A stretch of DNA of 64,000 nucleotides from Chloranthus sessilifolius (lineage: Eukaryota; Streptophyta; Magnoliopsida; Chloranthales; Chloranthaceae): positions 94,586,765 through 94,650,764 of the forward strand of contig CM037588.1 of the NCBI GenBank assembly GCA_021018995.1. The letters run 5' to 3'. Below are positions 45,874 through 56,012 of the stretch, one piece after another (within the stretch, counting starts at the first letter, position 1; each line of letters begins with the position of its first letter). Under the pieces are notes generated by a model. That model did not search any database, was not told the DNA's origin, and was given only the letters and a program-made list of their open reading frames with translations. The position numbers were made by a program, and so were the translations under genes.

Positions 45874-46464
45874 TTACAATTTTGTCTCTATAGGCCACTC
45901 ATTGTTCTGCAGCAGTTGTTGAGGATTCTCATGCAGAGCCTCCTCTAGCCCTGTAATGGAAAAACAAGTTTCATCAAAAGGGGGTTGAGAGTTGGTGTTG
46001 TACACATGCAGTTTTACTTTCATGTTGCCAAAGGAGACCTCTATGATTCCGGATCTGCACTGAATGCAGGCATTTGCAGTGGCCAAGAAGGGCCTGCCTA
46101 GAATCACAGGGATGGAGGAAATACCTCTATTTGGCTCCATATCTAACACCACAAAGTCGGCAGGGTAAAAAAAATTGTCAACTCCCACCAGGACATCCTC
46201 AATGACTCCCACAGGCTTCCTTTCGGACCTGTGAGCTAGTTGCAAAACCACAGGTGTGGGCTTCAAGTCTCCCAGGCCTAATTTTTCATAGACTGCATAG
46301 GGCAGCAAGTTCACACTGGCTCCTAAGTCCAATAGGGCCTTCTCAATTTTATGATCCCCAATGATGTAGGGGATAGTAGGCACTCCAAGGTCTTGAAGTT
46401 TGGTGGGGGTTGCAATGGACAGGATGTGTTTTACCTTCTCTACTGAACAGACTTTCTTGGACAA
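45874..46464 (-). CDS. Element B aspartic protease domain
   Basis: An open segment of about 196 codons encodes the retropepsin that would process Gag. It reads KHILSIATPTKLQDLGVPTI, then the active-site box D-L-G-A-S (46315-46329). PVVLQLAHRSERKPVG, GVDNFFYPADFVVLDMEP, PVILGRPFLATANACIQC and VSFGNMKVKLHVYN follow. Most retropepsins have D-(T/S)-G; D-L-G-A-S is also found in C and, as I recall, is usual for Athila. The domain is continuous and uninterrupted, unlike gag upstream. It is followed by a stop and no RT. The start is uncertain, because in the element it would be read as part of a gag-pro frame. Confidence 0.85.
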   Translation of the reverse strand: MSKKVCSVEKVKHILSIATPTKLQDLGVPTIPYIIGDHKIEKALLDLGASVNLLPYAVYEKLGLGDLKPTPVVLQLAHRSERKPVGVIEDVLVGVDNFFYPADFVVLDMEPNRGISSIPVILGRPFLATANACIQCRSGIIEVSFGNMKVKLHVYNTNSQPPFDETCFSITGLEEALHENPQQLLQNNEWPIETKL

Positions 46465-48322
46465 GTATGTCCTAGACTGTCTTTTGTCAGAAATTTGGCA
46501 TAGGCTGGGACTTATTTAATGGCATCAAGTAAAGGTAGATTGATCTTTAATTGTTTGAAAGTCTCCATCATTTTATCAATTTTGCCCTGCCCTTTGTCAA
46601 AAGTGGAGGGTCCTTGCAATGCCTTGGGAAATGGCAAGTGTGGGGGTGCTCCCTCACTTGCAGCCTTAGCCAATGGGGCTTCTTTCTTTTTTATTTTTTC
46701 TTTTTCTTGAGGATCCATATCATCCTCTTTATTGACACTGGGTGGTTCCTGCAGGTCCACCACTGGTGGCCTTTGTTGTGTCCTTGGAAAACTCCTTCCA
46801 TTATCTTCCTTCAAACTTCTCACAGGTTCACAGCCCACCTGATTGTCCACTAGCCTTCCACTCCTCAAAGTTGTCACAGATTTGACTTCCTCATAGGTGG
46901 AGGAAACTTCACCCACTACAAACTGTCTTCGTGGATTATCCTATGGTTGGCTAGGTAACCTTCCTCCCTCCCTCCTAGTAAGAGCATCAGACAGCTGACC
47001 AAACTGGTCCTCTATCTTTTTTATGCTCTGGTTGTGAGAGTGCATAGTTTGGGTAAAGGTGTTCAAGTTCTGTAATGAAGATAGAACTTGTTCCTCAAAA
47101 GATGTTGTTCTCACAGCTGGAGTAGGTGCAGCTTGCTACACAGGAGGAGCTACAGGTTGGGCCATGGTTTGCTGATATTGAGGTCTTGGGGCATAACCTT
47201 CTCGATAGGGCTGAGCATTTTCAGAGGGCATGGGGGCTGAGGCTACTGCTTGTCTCCACCTCAAATTGGGGTGGTTTCTCCATTGATACCCACCAGCAGG
47301 CTACTGCCCATAGGCTTGAGTTGCAACCACATGTTCTATTATGAAATTAGGAAATTAGGCAGCTGATGGGCATTCATCTAGGGAGTGAGCAGGGGACTGG
47401 CATATAGCACATGCCTCCTCCACTCTAGCAGCCACAAGTGACTGCATTGCTCCAATCAGCCTATCAAATTTCAGAGCTAAGCTGTCCACTTTCCTTTCCA
47501 ACTCACTTGGCACACTCACTTCATATATCTTTCCTCTTGAGGTGTTCTCTTTCATCAATTTAGAAGGGTCTAGATCTCTTGCTAAGGTTTCCCTTTGTAT
47601 AGAGTTCTCACTGATGATGTTAAAGAGCTTTCATGCCTCCTCAGCAGTTTTATGGAGATAGGTGCCACTACAAGAGGCATCTATCATATCTCTGCTTTTA
47701 GCATCAATTCTCTGATAAAAGCTTTGAACCAATTGCCATTTAGGGATTTGATGGTGGGGGCATTTCTTTAGGAGTTCGATTGATGAAAGTCTTCAGTTGG
47801 ATCTTGGGTAAAAGAGATGATACCCTTCCTCAACTGACTGGTCTTTGACATAGGAAAGAATTTGGCTAAAAACTGATATTGGAGATCACTCCAAGCCTGA
47901 ATACTGTTAGGTGGAAGAGATAACCAGGTACTGGCTCTGTCCTTTAATGAAAAAGGAAAGAGCCTCATCCTAGTTGCCTCCTCCCCCAAACCTGTGATGT
48001 TAAAGGTAGTGCATAGTCCTAAGAATTCATCTATATGCTTATAAGGGTCCTCCTTGGTCAGGCCATGAAATGAGGGCAACATCTGAATGATGGACGATTT
48101 GATCTCATAGTTTCCTTGAGCAGCAGGGAACTGAATGCAGAAGGGGGGATTGTAGATCCCCGGTGCATTGAATTCCTTGAGAGTTCGAGGCTGCTGCTGC
48201 TCACCCATTTCGATAGATTCAATTTCAACAGTTGTGGATGTAGTTGGTCTGGTTCTGAGAAGTCTTTCAACCACTGGATTTAGTGGAATAATATGAGGTT
48301 CCAGAGTTCTCCTACCAAACAT
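46465..48322 (-). pseudogene. Element B gag, broken
   Basis: Gag forms the virus-like particle. It starts at the ATG at 48322 (MFGRRTLEP), matching the start chosen in C. The capsid-like domain includes FNAPGIYNPPFCIQFP, MLPSFHGLTKEDPYKHIDEF, MRLFPFSLKDRASTW and LQYQFLAKFFP, up to the frame break near 47768. A CCHC zinc knuckle (C-x2-C-x4-H-x4-C, CAICQSPAHSLDEC) lies at 47370-47411, where RNA binding is expected. The remainder is Pro/Gln-rich and then TTLRSGRLVDNQ with an acidic and Lys-rich tail (46512-46916). Several stops and at least one small deletion after EDF (about 47790) break it. Confidence 0.85.
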
Positions 48323-48610
48323 ACAACACTCACAACTGAATGCAGAGTAAATCCTCACACAACAAAAAGCAACAACACAATTTATTAACTAATTTAAAAA
48401 TCAACAGATCTGAAAATAAACAGGGGAGAAGGGATGCAAACTATAGAGCAGCCTTCAGCACAGCTCTCCTCTCACTCTGCACTCAGATCTGGTGGAATGG
48501 ACACAAAAAATACTGAAAAAATAGCAAAACCTACAAATGCAGTTAGTAAACTCAAACACACAGTTACAGATTTATAAAAGAAAACTAGATCTATCAAATT
48601 CACAAACACC

Positions 48611-48628
48611 TCCCCGGCAGCGGCGCCA
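48611..48628 (-). promoter_or_regulatory. Primer binding site of B
   Basis: The minus strand reads TGGCGCCGCTGCCGGGGA, seven bases after the LTR end. This is one base off the PBS I recall for Athila elements, complementary to the 3' end of tRNA-Asp. Confidence 0.85.
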
Positions 48629-48634
48629 AAAACT

Positions 48635-50790
48635 TGTTGCGGAATTCCAGTGTGTTGATTTATAATGTAAAAATTAAGAGAAAACAGAGATGGATTCAGC
48701 ACATCTAAAATATCCTAGACATGTAAGATACAGGGTCCTTTGTAGCAAGTTTTAAAAGTAAGGGAAAGTCCAGAGATAGGTGATTTGGAATTGAGTAAAT
48801 CTCCAGATCTGTAAGAGATCTGGCACCCTAGCTATTTCTACTTTAGTTAAAAGACAAGGGAGAAGTTTGGATAGAGTTGTCACTCAAACTAAACTACAAT
48901 TAAAATGCAAATTATTTTAGATCTAATATGGAGCCTCAGATTTTGCAGATGGATGGTTTAAAAACTCAGAAAATGAGGAAGAGCAGCTTGGAGGTTGTCT
49001 TCACTGCAATCAGGTTGAGCTAAGCATATTACAGGGGTTCAAAAGCACACAAGTCTCTCAGCTGGCTACAGGCATTATCCGCAAGCATAGCTGCAGGGTA
49101 TAAATTCCACTTCAAATTACAGGATCCACCTGGCCTTAAGGCTATGATCTATCCACTTTAATGGTCACAGACCATCCTATAGGCTTTATCGAATCCATGA
49201 ATTACAGCAGATGAATCCAATTGAGGCCTGAGCTCAGATTTACCTTAAGGTTATGATCTGTCCACTTTAATGGCCACAGACTATCCTAGAGATCTCCTAC
49301 AAAGCGAGAGCCTCAATTGGAACAATTAAAACCACTACAGATGCTGTAATTTCCAGGTCACAGACGTAGGAAATTACAGGGATATTAGATCCAGGGAATT
49401 CAAATGATATCCAAGAGGTCTACCAGTTAAGTGGGTGAGCTGATCAAGCAACTCCTCTACACAAATCCGATCGAGCACCAAATGGAATCAAAAGAGCTTT
49501 AGATCTAATTAAAATATTGAAAACAATATTTACATTGCAAACAAGGTCACTCTTATAATAGAATGCTCTCAGATCTGTAGTCTGTGCAGTAATTAACCCC
49601 AACAACACTCTTAACCTGACCCAATTACAGATCTAACTCACCCCTTGCTGCTCCTAGGGATTTAGCCAACCATGGTTGGGCTAAAGGAGGGAAAAGGAAT
49701 CTCGCTGCAAGCTCTTATCTTTAGAAAGTTGCTCAGAATGTTGATACTCTCCAATGGCAATTGGGGATCTCAATATATAACTTTCTCCTCTATTTTTCCC
49801 GCCAAAAATCCCTTCTAGAAGGTTGTCAGAGTTTGAGAGTTCTGTTAAAGCACGTGGGTTGGTTAGGGCTTTCTAGGGCATCTTCTAGAATGTCGCGTTG
49901 GTCACCAAAGTGCCTCAATTTGCGTGCGATAGGTCACCAAGTCTCAGCGTGTGCATAGCATAGTTTCTGAGAAGTTCAGCACACAATTTCGATAAGTTGG
50001 AGAAGCTTCCGACAGGTTAAAAGTAAGCTTGTAGTTTCTTTCGATAGGTTACCTGGTCTCTTCGATAGGTACCGATAGGATGAGTTCTCTCTTTGAAGCT
50101 TCAGGGTCCTCAGCCCAATATCTGGAGTATTCGATAGGTTGGCGGAGTAGTTCGATAGGTCCAGTGGTCTTTTTCGACAGGTTCAGCTCTGTGTGTCATC
50201 ATCCCGATAGGTTGGCTCTCATTCCTATCGAAAGGCTTAAGCATCATTCGATAGGTTTAATTTCAACATCTTCATTTCGATAGGTTCAGGGAGCCTTCAT
50301 CAGGTTGGAATCGAGCATTTTAGTCCTTTCGCTAGGTTCTTAGATCCGTTCGATAGGTTCCTTTGACACTTCAGGCAAGTTTTCGACAAGATAGTTTCTT
50401 CTTTCATTTCTTTGCTCGATAGGTTCTGAAATCCTATCGAACTCTTCAATCCATGAGAATTCATCCTTCTTCTGCCTTCGGATCCTATCGAACCCTTCTC
50501 CAACTGCACGAATTCTTTCCTTTTAATCCTCAGCTCCTATCGAAGTCCTCCGACATCCTCTCGATAGGATGTTTTGGACCTATCTTCACTTCTTTCTCCT
50601 TATTCTGTTGCTAGGTCTACATGGTGCTGAGAGATGACTTCTTTGTGGGCATTCTTAAGTGGTTTGCTGCATTATTACCAGCTTTCCCTGCTATCTACAA
50701 AATACACTCAACAGAGGCTTATTAGCGTGTTCATAGGTCCATGAAAGGTCAGGTTAAAGGGTGCAAAGTGGCATTTTTCACCACTTAACA
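48635..50790 (-). repeat. 5' LTR of element B
   Basis: 2156 bases. The motif cluster is at 49980-50575, TATATATT near 49773-49780, and the family boxes at 49132-49185 and 49240-49293. The promoter would drive gag leftward. Confidence 0.93.
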
Positions 50791-50795
50791 CCTAG
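50791..50795. other. Target-site duplication of element B, right
   Basis: CCTAG follows the LTR end TTAACA and rejoins GGGTTTAAAGGCTTG of the E tail. Confidence 0.95.
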
Positions 50796-50965
50796 GGGTT
50801 TAAAGGCTTGTTGCATACACTAAATGCAATCGTGCTCCCTATGCAAGTGGCTTTTACTTTCATAGATTAGATTGTATATTATAGTGTAGTTTTAATTTTT
50901 ACTTCTGGGTTATGTTTTTAAATTTTGCCTTTGCTCGATGATACTTTATGCCCAAATCTCGGTCT
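50796..50965 (+). other. 3' noncoding tail of E, remainder
   Basis: This is the second half of the conserved tail block (GGGTTTAAAGGCTTG, AAATGCA, GTGCTCCCTATGCAAGTGG), then TTTGCCTTTGCTCGA as in A. The expected polypurine tract before the LTR is not clean here (CCCAAATCTCGG). Confidence 0.6.
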
Positions 50966-51672
50966 TGTTAGCCCTCACTTAACTACTAATGGTTGCTTTT
51001 AGTTCCTGTTGTGTTACAACAGGTTTGAAGGCCGAATCAATGCAAAACAATTAAAGAAGAAAAGTAAGAAGAAACCCAAAGTAGTGGCAAGAAATTTGAG
51101 AATAACTAGTAGAAGAAATGACAAAATGGTCATTTCGACCGGTCGAGATTGCATTCTCGACCGGTCAAGATCGCTTAGTAGTGAAGAAAAACCAGGAAGA
51201 AAAAGAAGAGAGAAAGCAGTTAAAGTGGATTGGTCGAAATGTCAATTTTGACTGGTTGAATATTAAGGGGATTCAGAAATCACGGTGTGGACCAGTCGAG
51301 AGCAGCTCTACCGATCTCGATTGGTCGAAGTCTGGATTCGACTGGTCGAGCCTGAAGCTATGCATTAAAGAAGATCTAAGGTTGTGATCGGTCGAGTTCA
51401 GTTTGACCAGTCTAGAATTAAGGATATTTGTAGATGGGGTGCGACCTAAAGAGAATGAAAACCTTGAGCGGTCGAGATTCATTCTCGACTGGTCGAGATA
51501 GAGTTTTAGCGTGAAAAGTCAGGTCTTCTAGGCTGTTTCTCTCGGCTTTAGAGTCCTTCCAAATTCTTCTTCTTGAGCAGATTTTTAGGGATATTTTAGG
51601 GTTACTTGTCATATATAATTATGCTAGGGCCTTATGAAACTATAAATAAGGACCCTAGGGTTAGGTTTAGAG
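50966..51672 (+). repeat. 3' LTR of element E, truncated
   Basis: It opens TGTTAGCCCTCACTTAACTA where A and C LTRs have TGTTA. A TCGACCGGTCGAGA cluster lies at 51130-51510 and TATAAATA at 51641-51648. It breaks off about 30 bases after the TATA box at the start of the next LTR-like block, so R/U5 is missing. Confidence 0.7.
51130..51510 (+). repeat. TCGACCGGTCGA motif cluster in U3 of E LTR
   Basis: About 14 units occur, such as TTTCGACCGGTCGAGAT, TCTCGACCGGTCAAGAT, ATTGGTCGAAATG, GGACCAGTCGAGAG, TTCGACTGGTCGAGC and CTCGACTGGTCGAGA. The full unit is a near-perfect palindrome. Confidence 0.9.
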
Positions 51673-51676
51673 GATC

Positions 51677-53035
51677 TATAACACCCTGTAAATTGCCCTG
51701 AACACAAACACACCCAACTATGCTTGGCAAACAGGGCTTAGCAGTTCAATTATGTGAATTAGGCTTTTTGGAAACAAGATCCAATAGATAACCAGATTTG
51801 TTGCAGGAACCTATTAGTTAGAGCCAAGGTCTTAGGCCCATCGGTCAACAGCCAACTAGTGTGACCTTAGACCTTAGATCGGGCCTATTGTCAATACCGA
51901 GATGCCAAACCCGTAAATCAGATCTGGGCCATGGGTTACACCCATTAGAAACCTGGCCCATGACGTAAAGACCCCAAATCTATGGCCTTTAAGTCAGGTC
52001 TATACACCTAATTGGGTGTATTGATTCCACACTTAAACCAGCCCTAATCATATAAGCTCCCATGCACGCATAAGTCATGCATGGAAGTTGAGTGTCAGCT
52101 GAGACAAAAGAAGGAGAGCGCTCTTCTCCCATCGTCTCCACCTTGAGGAAGGCCATTCACCGTCCAATCTCGCCAACTCCGCCAACCCAAACCAACCGTT
52201 GCGACGGAGAGATTATTTCCACAACAACTAACCCTCGAACTGTGAACTCTTTCGGACAAGAATCGAAAACGATTGAGCGCATTCTCACAGGAGGAATCGT
52301 ACGCGGAAGCTCGGAAGTCTGCATGCGACAATTTCACTACAGTAAACCTTCGATATCTGTTTAGTAAATTAAATTCTTAGACTTGTAATCAATTCATGGG
52401 ATTTATAGGATTTCATGCAGTGGAATTTGAGCATCGGACGTGCAGATAGATCTTTAGCTCAGATCTTAATGACCCGACGCTCAAAATTCATACATGCATG
52501 ATCGATAAAGACAATGGGATCTCGATTTTGCCTCAACCAGATCCAATTTAGTCAAGTTTATGTGAACATTTTTGCGAAACATCGAAAATCGAACATGTGA
52601 AGAATTTAGGGACCAAATGCTTCGATTCCCAAGGTTTCGGATTTTAAATAGCGTGATCAAATAGGATAAGATTGGGACCTTTGCATGATCATGTGTTATG
52701 CAACCCCATTAGATGTATGGGATAAAGCCTAGGCCATATAAGGGAGACCTTGAAAACACAACAACATGAACATAAGCCTGGCAAGTTCATCAGGCATGTC
52801 ACCGCGGCGAGAAATCAAGGTCAAAACGACTCTAGAAAATCTCGCCGAGGTAAGAAGCTTGTGTCATGTGGCACCTGAAGAGCTCGTCGCGGTGACCCTG
52901 CACCTAGCCACTGGGACGCTCCACCTCACCGCGGCGAGATCCCTGTTATGTGTACCTTGGGTTTTTGCGTGTTTTGGACTTGAGAGGCTTGGTGTAATAA
53001 CTCGTATGGTTCATTAACCTATCCGACATGTTGTT
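51677..53035 (+). repeat. LTR-like block F2
   Basis: It opens TATAACACCCTGTAAATTGC, like F1 at 22475. No coding region is supported. Short frames around 52092-52364 read as Ser/Thr/Pro-rich text without family resemblance. The CACCGCGGCGAG cluster at 52797-52955 may belong to this LTR or to a second one. Boundaries are undefined except on the right, where LTR G begins at about 53040. Confidence 0.45.
52797..52955. repeat. CGCCGCGGCGAG motif cluster
   Basis: Units are TCACCGCGGCGAGA, CTCGCCGAGGT, CTCGTCGCGGTGACC and CTCACCGCGGCGAGA. They share their form with the cluster at 17386-17570. Confidence 0.75.
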
Positions 53036-53039
53036 GTAA

Positions 53040-53218
53040 GATTTTTGCTGCTTCTTCTTATTATTAAAAATATGACAAGGAAAATAATGTAAGGAAGGGC
53101 AGAATGGCAAAACAAAATAAAATGGATTGAACACAGCACAAAACCAAACACGGTCCTACAAGAATCCAGGGCCTATTGCAGCAAGTTTTAAAAGTAAGAG
53201 TTTGTCCCACAGGGAGTG
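53040..53218 (-). repeat. LTR G, left part (end of U5)
   Basis: The minus strand reads GTGGGACAAACTCTTACTTTT, AAACTTGCTGCAATAG and GCCCTGGATTCTTGTAGGA, matching the end of the A LTR (15835-15890). Element C interrupts it: its last five bases here, GAGTG (53214-53218), are repeated at 63162-63166. Confidence 0.8.
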
Positions 53219-53529
53219 TGTTATTCACTGAAAAGTACCACTTTTCACCTCTTAACCTAGCCACTGCTACACCATGAAGCTGACTAATAACATTTGCGTA
53301 AGTGTGTTTTGTAGTTTGTAATAAATTATGCAGTTTAACACAAAGTCCATACTTTTAGTGCCAAGAAGAGAGAATTCAAGCCAAGAATGACAGCTGAGCC
53401 AAAGATTGCATGTCATAATGGACCAAGAAAGTCTAGTACATGAAAGAAGCATAGATGTGAGTGAAGAGAGAGCTGAAACAACAGCAGCTGCATAGCAGCA
53501 GAAGAGCAAATGAGATATCTCACACAGTT

Positions 53530-54300
53530 GAGGTGCTGCCTCACGTGGCTAAAGTTGCAGCAAAGCTCCCTCGTGTAGATGTTACATATAGCATAATGGA
53601 GCTCACGAAGAAATCGTGTAGCTCAGTGAAGGGATTATCACAGAGTAACCTCTCGCGCAGTAGTTGTACACTTCAGCTGCAATCAACACTTACAGAACTC
53701 ATGGAGCTCTCGTGCAGTAAGCCTCCAGAAATCTAGCTCATGAAGTTCTCATGAGGATCAAGGCTTATATCAACCGTGCACACTATCTCGCGAGGCCATC
53801 TTCACAAAGAACAGCAACTAACTCGTGAGGTTCTCGTGTGGCTATGATGGAGAGAGAGCTCCAGAAGCTCTCTCGCACAGCTCTCGCGTGCCTAGAAGCT
53901 TAACCCTATACCAAGCAAGGTATGCTACCCACTTGACAAGGAACCGAGCGAGATGTAAAGGCATCTATGTGAGTACCTCGCGATAGGAGATTTTGAAGCT
54001 CTACTGCACAAGCAAGCCAAGCACTGTAAACTCTTCTGCGTGTGTGCGTTCAGAGCCAGAGTAGCTGCAAGATAATGTGAACTCCACCTGCGTGAGTGAA
54101 CAAATCTTCTAAGATGATTCTTACCCCTGTAAGTTGCACGAAGGAACTAAAGAGTAAAAAAAAGCAACTACGCGACAAGCTTAAATCTTTCTATGCGAGA
54201 AAGCAGCATTTGAAGCCTAATCTTACCTCACGAGTACTCTACAAACCACACGAGAGAATTAATGTGCAGAAGCCAACCTTGCGAAGCTTGGGCTCTCCAC
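53530..54300 (+). repeat. TCGCGCAG / CTCGTG motif cluster in U3 of C LTR
   Basis: Units such as CTCGCGCAGTAG, CTCGTGCAGTAAG, CTCGCGAGGCC, CTCGTGAGGTTCTCGTG, CTCGCACAGCTCTCGCG and CCTCGCGATAGG occur. Many have CG changed to CA or TG, the expected decay of methylated cytosine. Confidence 0.85.
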
Positions 54301-54471
54301 TTCTCAGTCTTAACTAAAGGACCTTTTGAGGATTTCCCCAAGTCTAGGGCACACATCCCAAGGCACTGATCTTGAGGCACACATTCCAAAGCATCCAAGG
54401 GTTATAACAGTGTCACATCTATTAGAAAAACTAGGGTTTACTCTTTTATGAGCAAAGGCATTAGGAGTGAG

Positions 54472-54479
54472 TATATAAG
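54472..54479 (+). promoter_or_regulatory. TATA box of C 5' LTR
   Basis: GAGTATATAAGCTG follows the motif cluster; the 3' LTR keeps it as GAGTATATAAGATG (61645-61652). Confidence 0.65.
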
Positions 54480-55994
54480 CTGTGTTTATACTTAGAATTA
54501 GGATCTCTCCTTCAACCTCTGTAGGCTGTGAGCTCGGGCAGGTTAAGATTAGGGTTTGATCACTCCTTTTCTCATTTTTCTTCTCTCTTAGCCCAACACT
54601 TGCTGGTTAAATCTTTTATAAGCAGTTAGGTGTAGCTTTATTTAGTTTTGTAATGGGTCATGTGATCTTTGGGATCTTTGGTTGAGTAGTTATGCCCAAG
54701 GTTGCTGCCTTGAGAAATTACATTATTGGTAATATTGATCAATGGAATTTACACTTTAAATGTTCATTCAATCTGTTATTTTCCTATTTGCCCATAGTTT
54801 TGTTTAGGCTATAACATGCATTTAGGATTTGGGCTGATTGAAAGGCCCATGGAAGCTTGAGCTTATAGCCCTGGGACCATGGTGGCAGCAACAGTTTACA
54901 TGTTCCTTCTCAGACCTCTGTGGTGAGGATAACCTCTGTGGATAGCATGTGACCATTTAAGTGGACAAACTATAGCCCTAGGGTGATTCCATGTCTAGAT
55001 CTGAGAAGGATTCTTCTCCTCTGCACTTGTGCTTGTAGCCTGGTGAGAGGTTGTTGCAAGAACTTGCTCTCCTCTGTGTTACTTGACCAATATTAGATGC
55101 TTGATCTAACTTTTACTGTAGTGATTGCAGACTAGAGGGCTGAGTCATTACAAGCCTTTAGTAGCAATGATCAGCTGCATTTAAAGTCCCTTATGGGTTG
55201 GAAGTCCTATGAATGCCTGCCAGATCTGTATCAGATCTGGGGAGCTTGTAGCCTGGCAAATATAGTGTTTACAATAGTTTTAATGTTCTGATTTGATCTG
55301 TTGGGTGGAGGGCATCTATTGGATAATTTGTGAGCATTTAAGTAGACAGGTTATAGCCTTAAGATCAGTCTACTCCATTTGATCAGATTAGTTTTCTTAT
55401 TTTCTTCTTGTGCTTTAATCCTCCCTATTGGATAGTCTGTGATGATTAAAGTGGACAGGTTATAGCCTTAAGGGGCCAAGTTGAATCACAAGAGATAGTT
55501 GGATTCTTCTTCCTTACTGAGGTTTTTGATAGCACATCAGCAAGGATTTCTATAGAAGCAGATCTAGATTTGAGTTACAAAACTGATATGAACTTGACCT
55601 AGTAGTTTACTTCCCACCATTTTATCTTTATTTTAACACACCACCACCACCTTCTTAATAACCTTTTCTTCAGGATAGGACTGCACTTTATTTCTTTTCT
55701 TTCAGTAGGTAATTTAGTGTAGCTGTGACACCCAACTCCCTTTCTTTAGAATTGCCAGATCTGTAGCCAGATCTAGAGGCCTACTATTATAGCCCATTTT
55801 GGGTTCTAGATCAATTTCTCTGTGAGACAAACTCTTACTTATCATGACTTGCTACAATAGCTCTGTATCTTGCAGGCTGTGTGTATCTTAGGTTGCTATT
55901 TTCATAGCCATTTCACTCCATTCTTGCATTCTAATTTTACCATCTCATCACTTAAATAAAGCCAACACCTGGACATATAAAGACACCAAGTTTT

Positions 55995-56012
55995 TGGCAC
56001 CGTTGTTGGGGA
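55995..56012 (+). promoter_or_regulatory. Primer binding site of C
   Basis: TGGCACCGTTGTTGGGGA differs from TGGCGCCGTTGCCGGGGA only by changes at CG sites. It lies six bases after the LTR end. Confidence 0.82.

Larger units (their letters stand above)
38054..50790 (-). mobile_element. Element B: complete, non-autonomous Athila-type retrotransposon
   Basis: In its own direction (right to left): 5' LTR 50790-48635, PBS, gag, protease, motif-rich spacer, extra ORF, upstream polypurine box, 3' tail, PPT and 3' LTR 40211-38054. The ends are TGTTAA...CAACA, and the 5-base duplication CCTAG is perfect. RT, RNase H and integrase are entirely missing: protease (stop near 45874) is followed within about 350 bases by the motif cluster and then the extra ORF. 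Over about 220 bases of U3 (39661-39880 against the matching stretch from 50231) I counted roughly ten differences between the LTRs. The insertion is therefore fairly recent but not brand new. It must have moved with enzymes supplied in trans, or lost pol after insertion. Confidence 0.92.
23655..51672 (+). mobile_element. Element E: diverged Athila-type element, split by X/CACTA and by element B
   Basis: The pieces in order are: pol 3' edge (23655-23760), spacer with motif cluster, extra ORF part 1 (24480-26233), [insert 26234-35684], extra ORF part 2 (35685-36250), 3' noncoding tail (36251-38053), [element B 38054-50790], tail remainder (50796-50965) and 3' LTR start (50966-51672). The phrase GCGCTTCTTGGGAAGCAACC at 23716-23735 is a hallmark I recall from the end of pol in Athila elements. 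Gag, protease, RT and integrase are absent. Continuity across B is shown by the CCTAG duplication and by the conserved tail block rejoining exactly. Continuity across X is supported by a near-match duplication (CTTCT/CTCCT). Confidence 0.7.
53219..55988 (+). repeat. 5' LTR of element C
   Basis: About 2.77 kb, starting TGTTATTCACTGAAAAG and ending near GACACCA. U3 has the TCGCGCAG-type cluster (53530-54300) and TATATAAG lies at 54472-54479. Three copies of the family box are present (about 54931-54983, 55321-55363 and 55423-55475), one more than in B or D. Confidence 0.88.

Noticed and set aside
52092..52364. Coding region in block F2
   Set aside because: Ser/Thr/Pro-rich composition and an opposing open frame, no family match, and LTR-like context.
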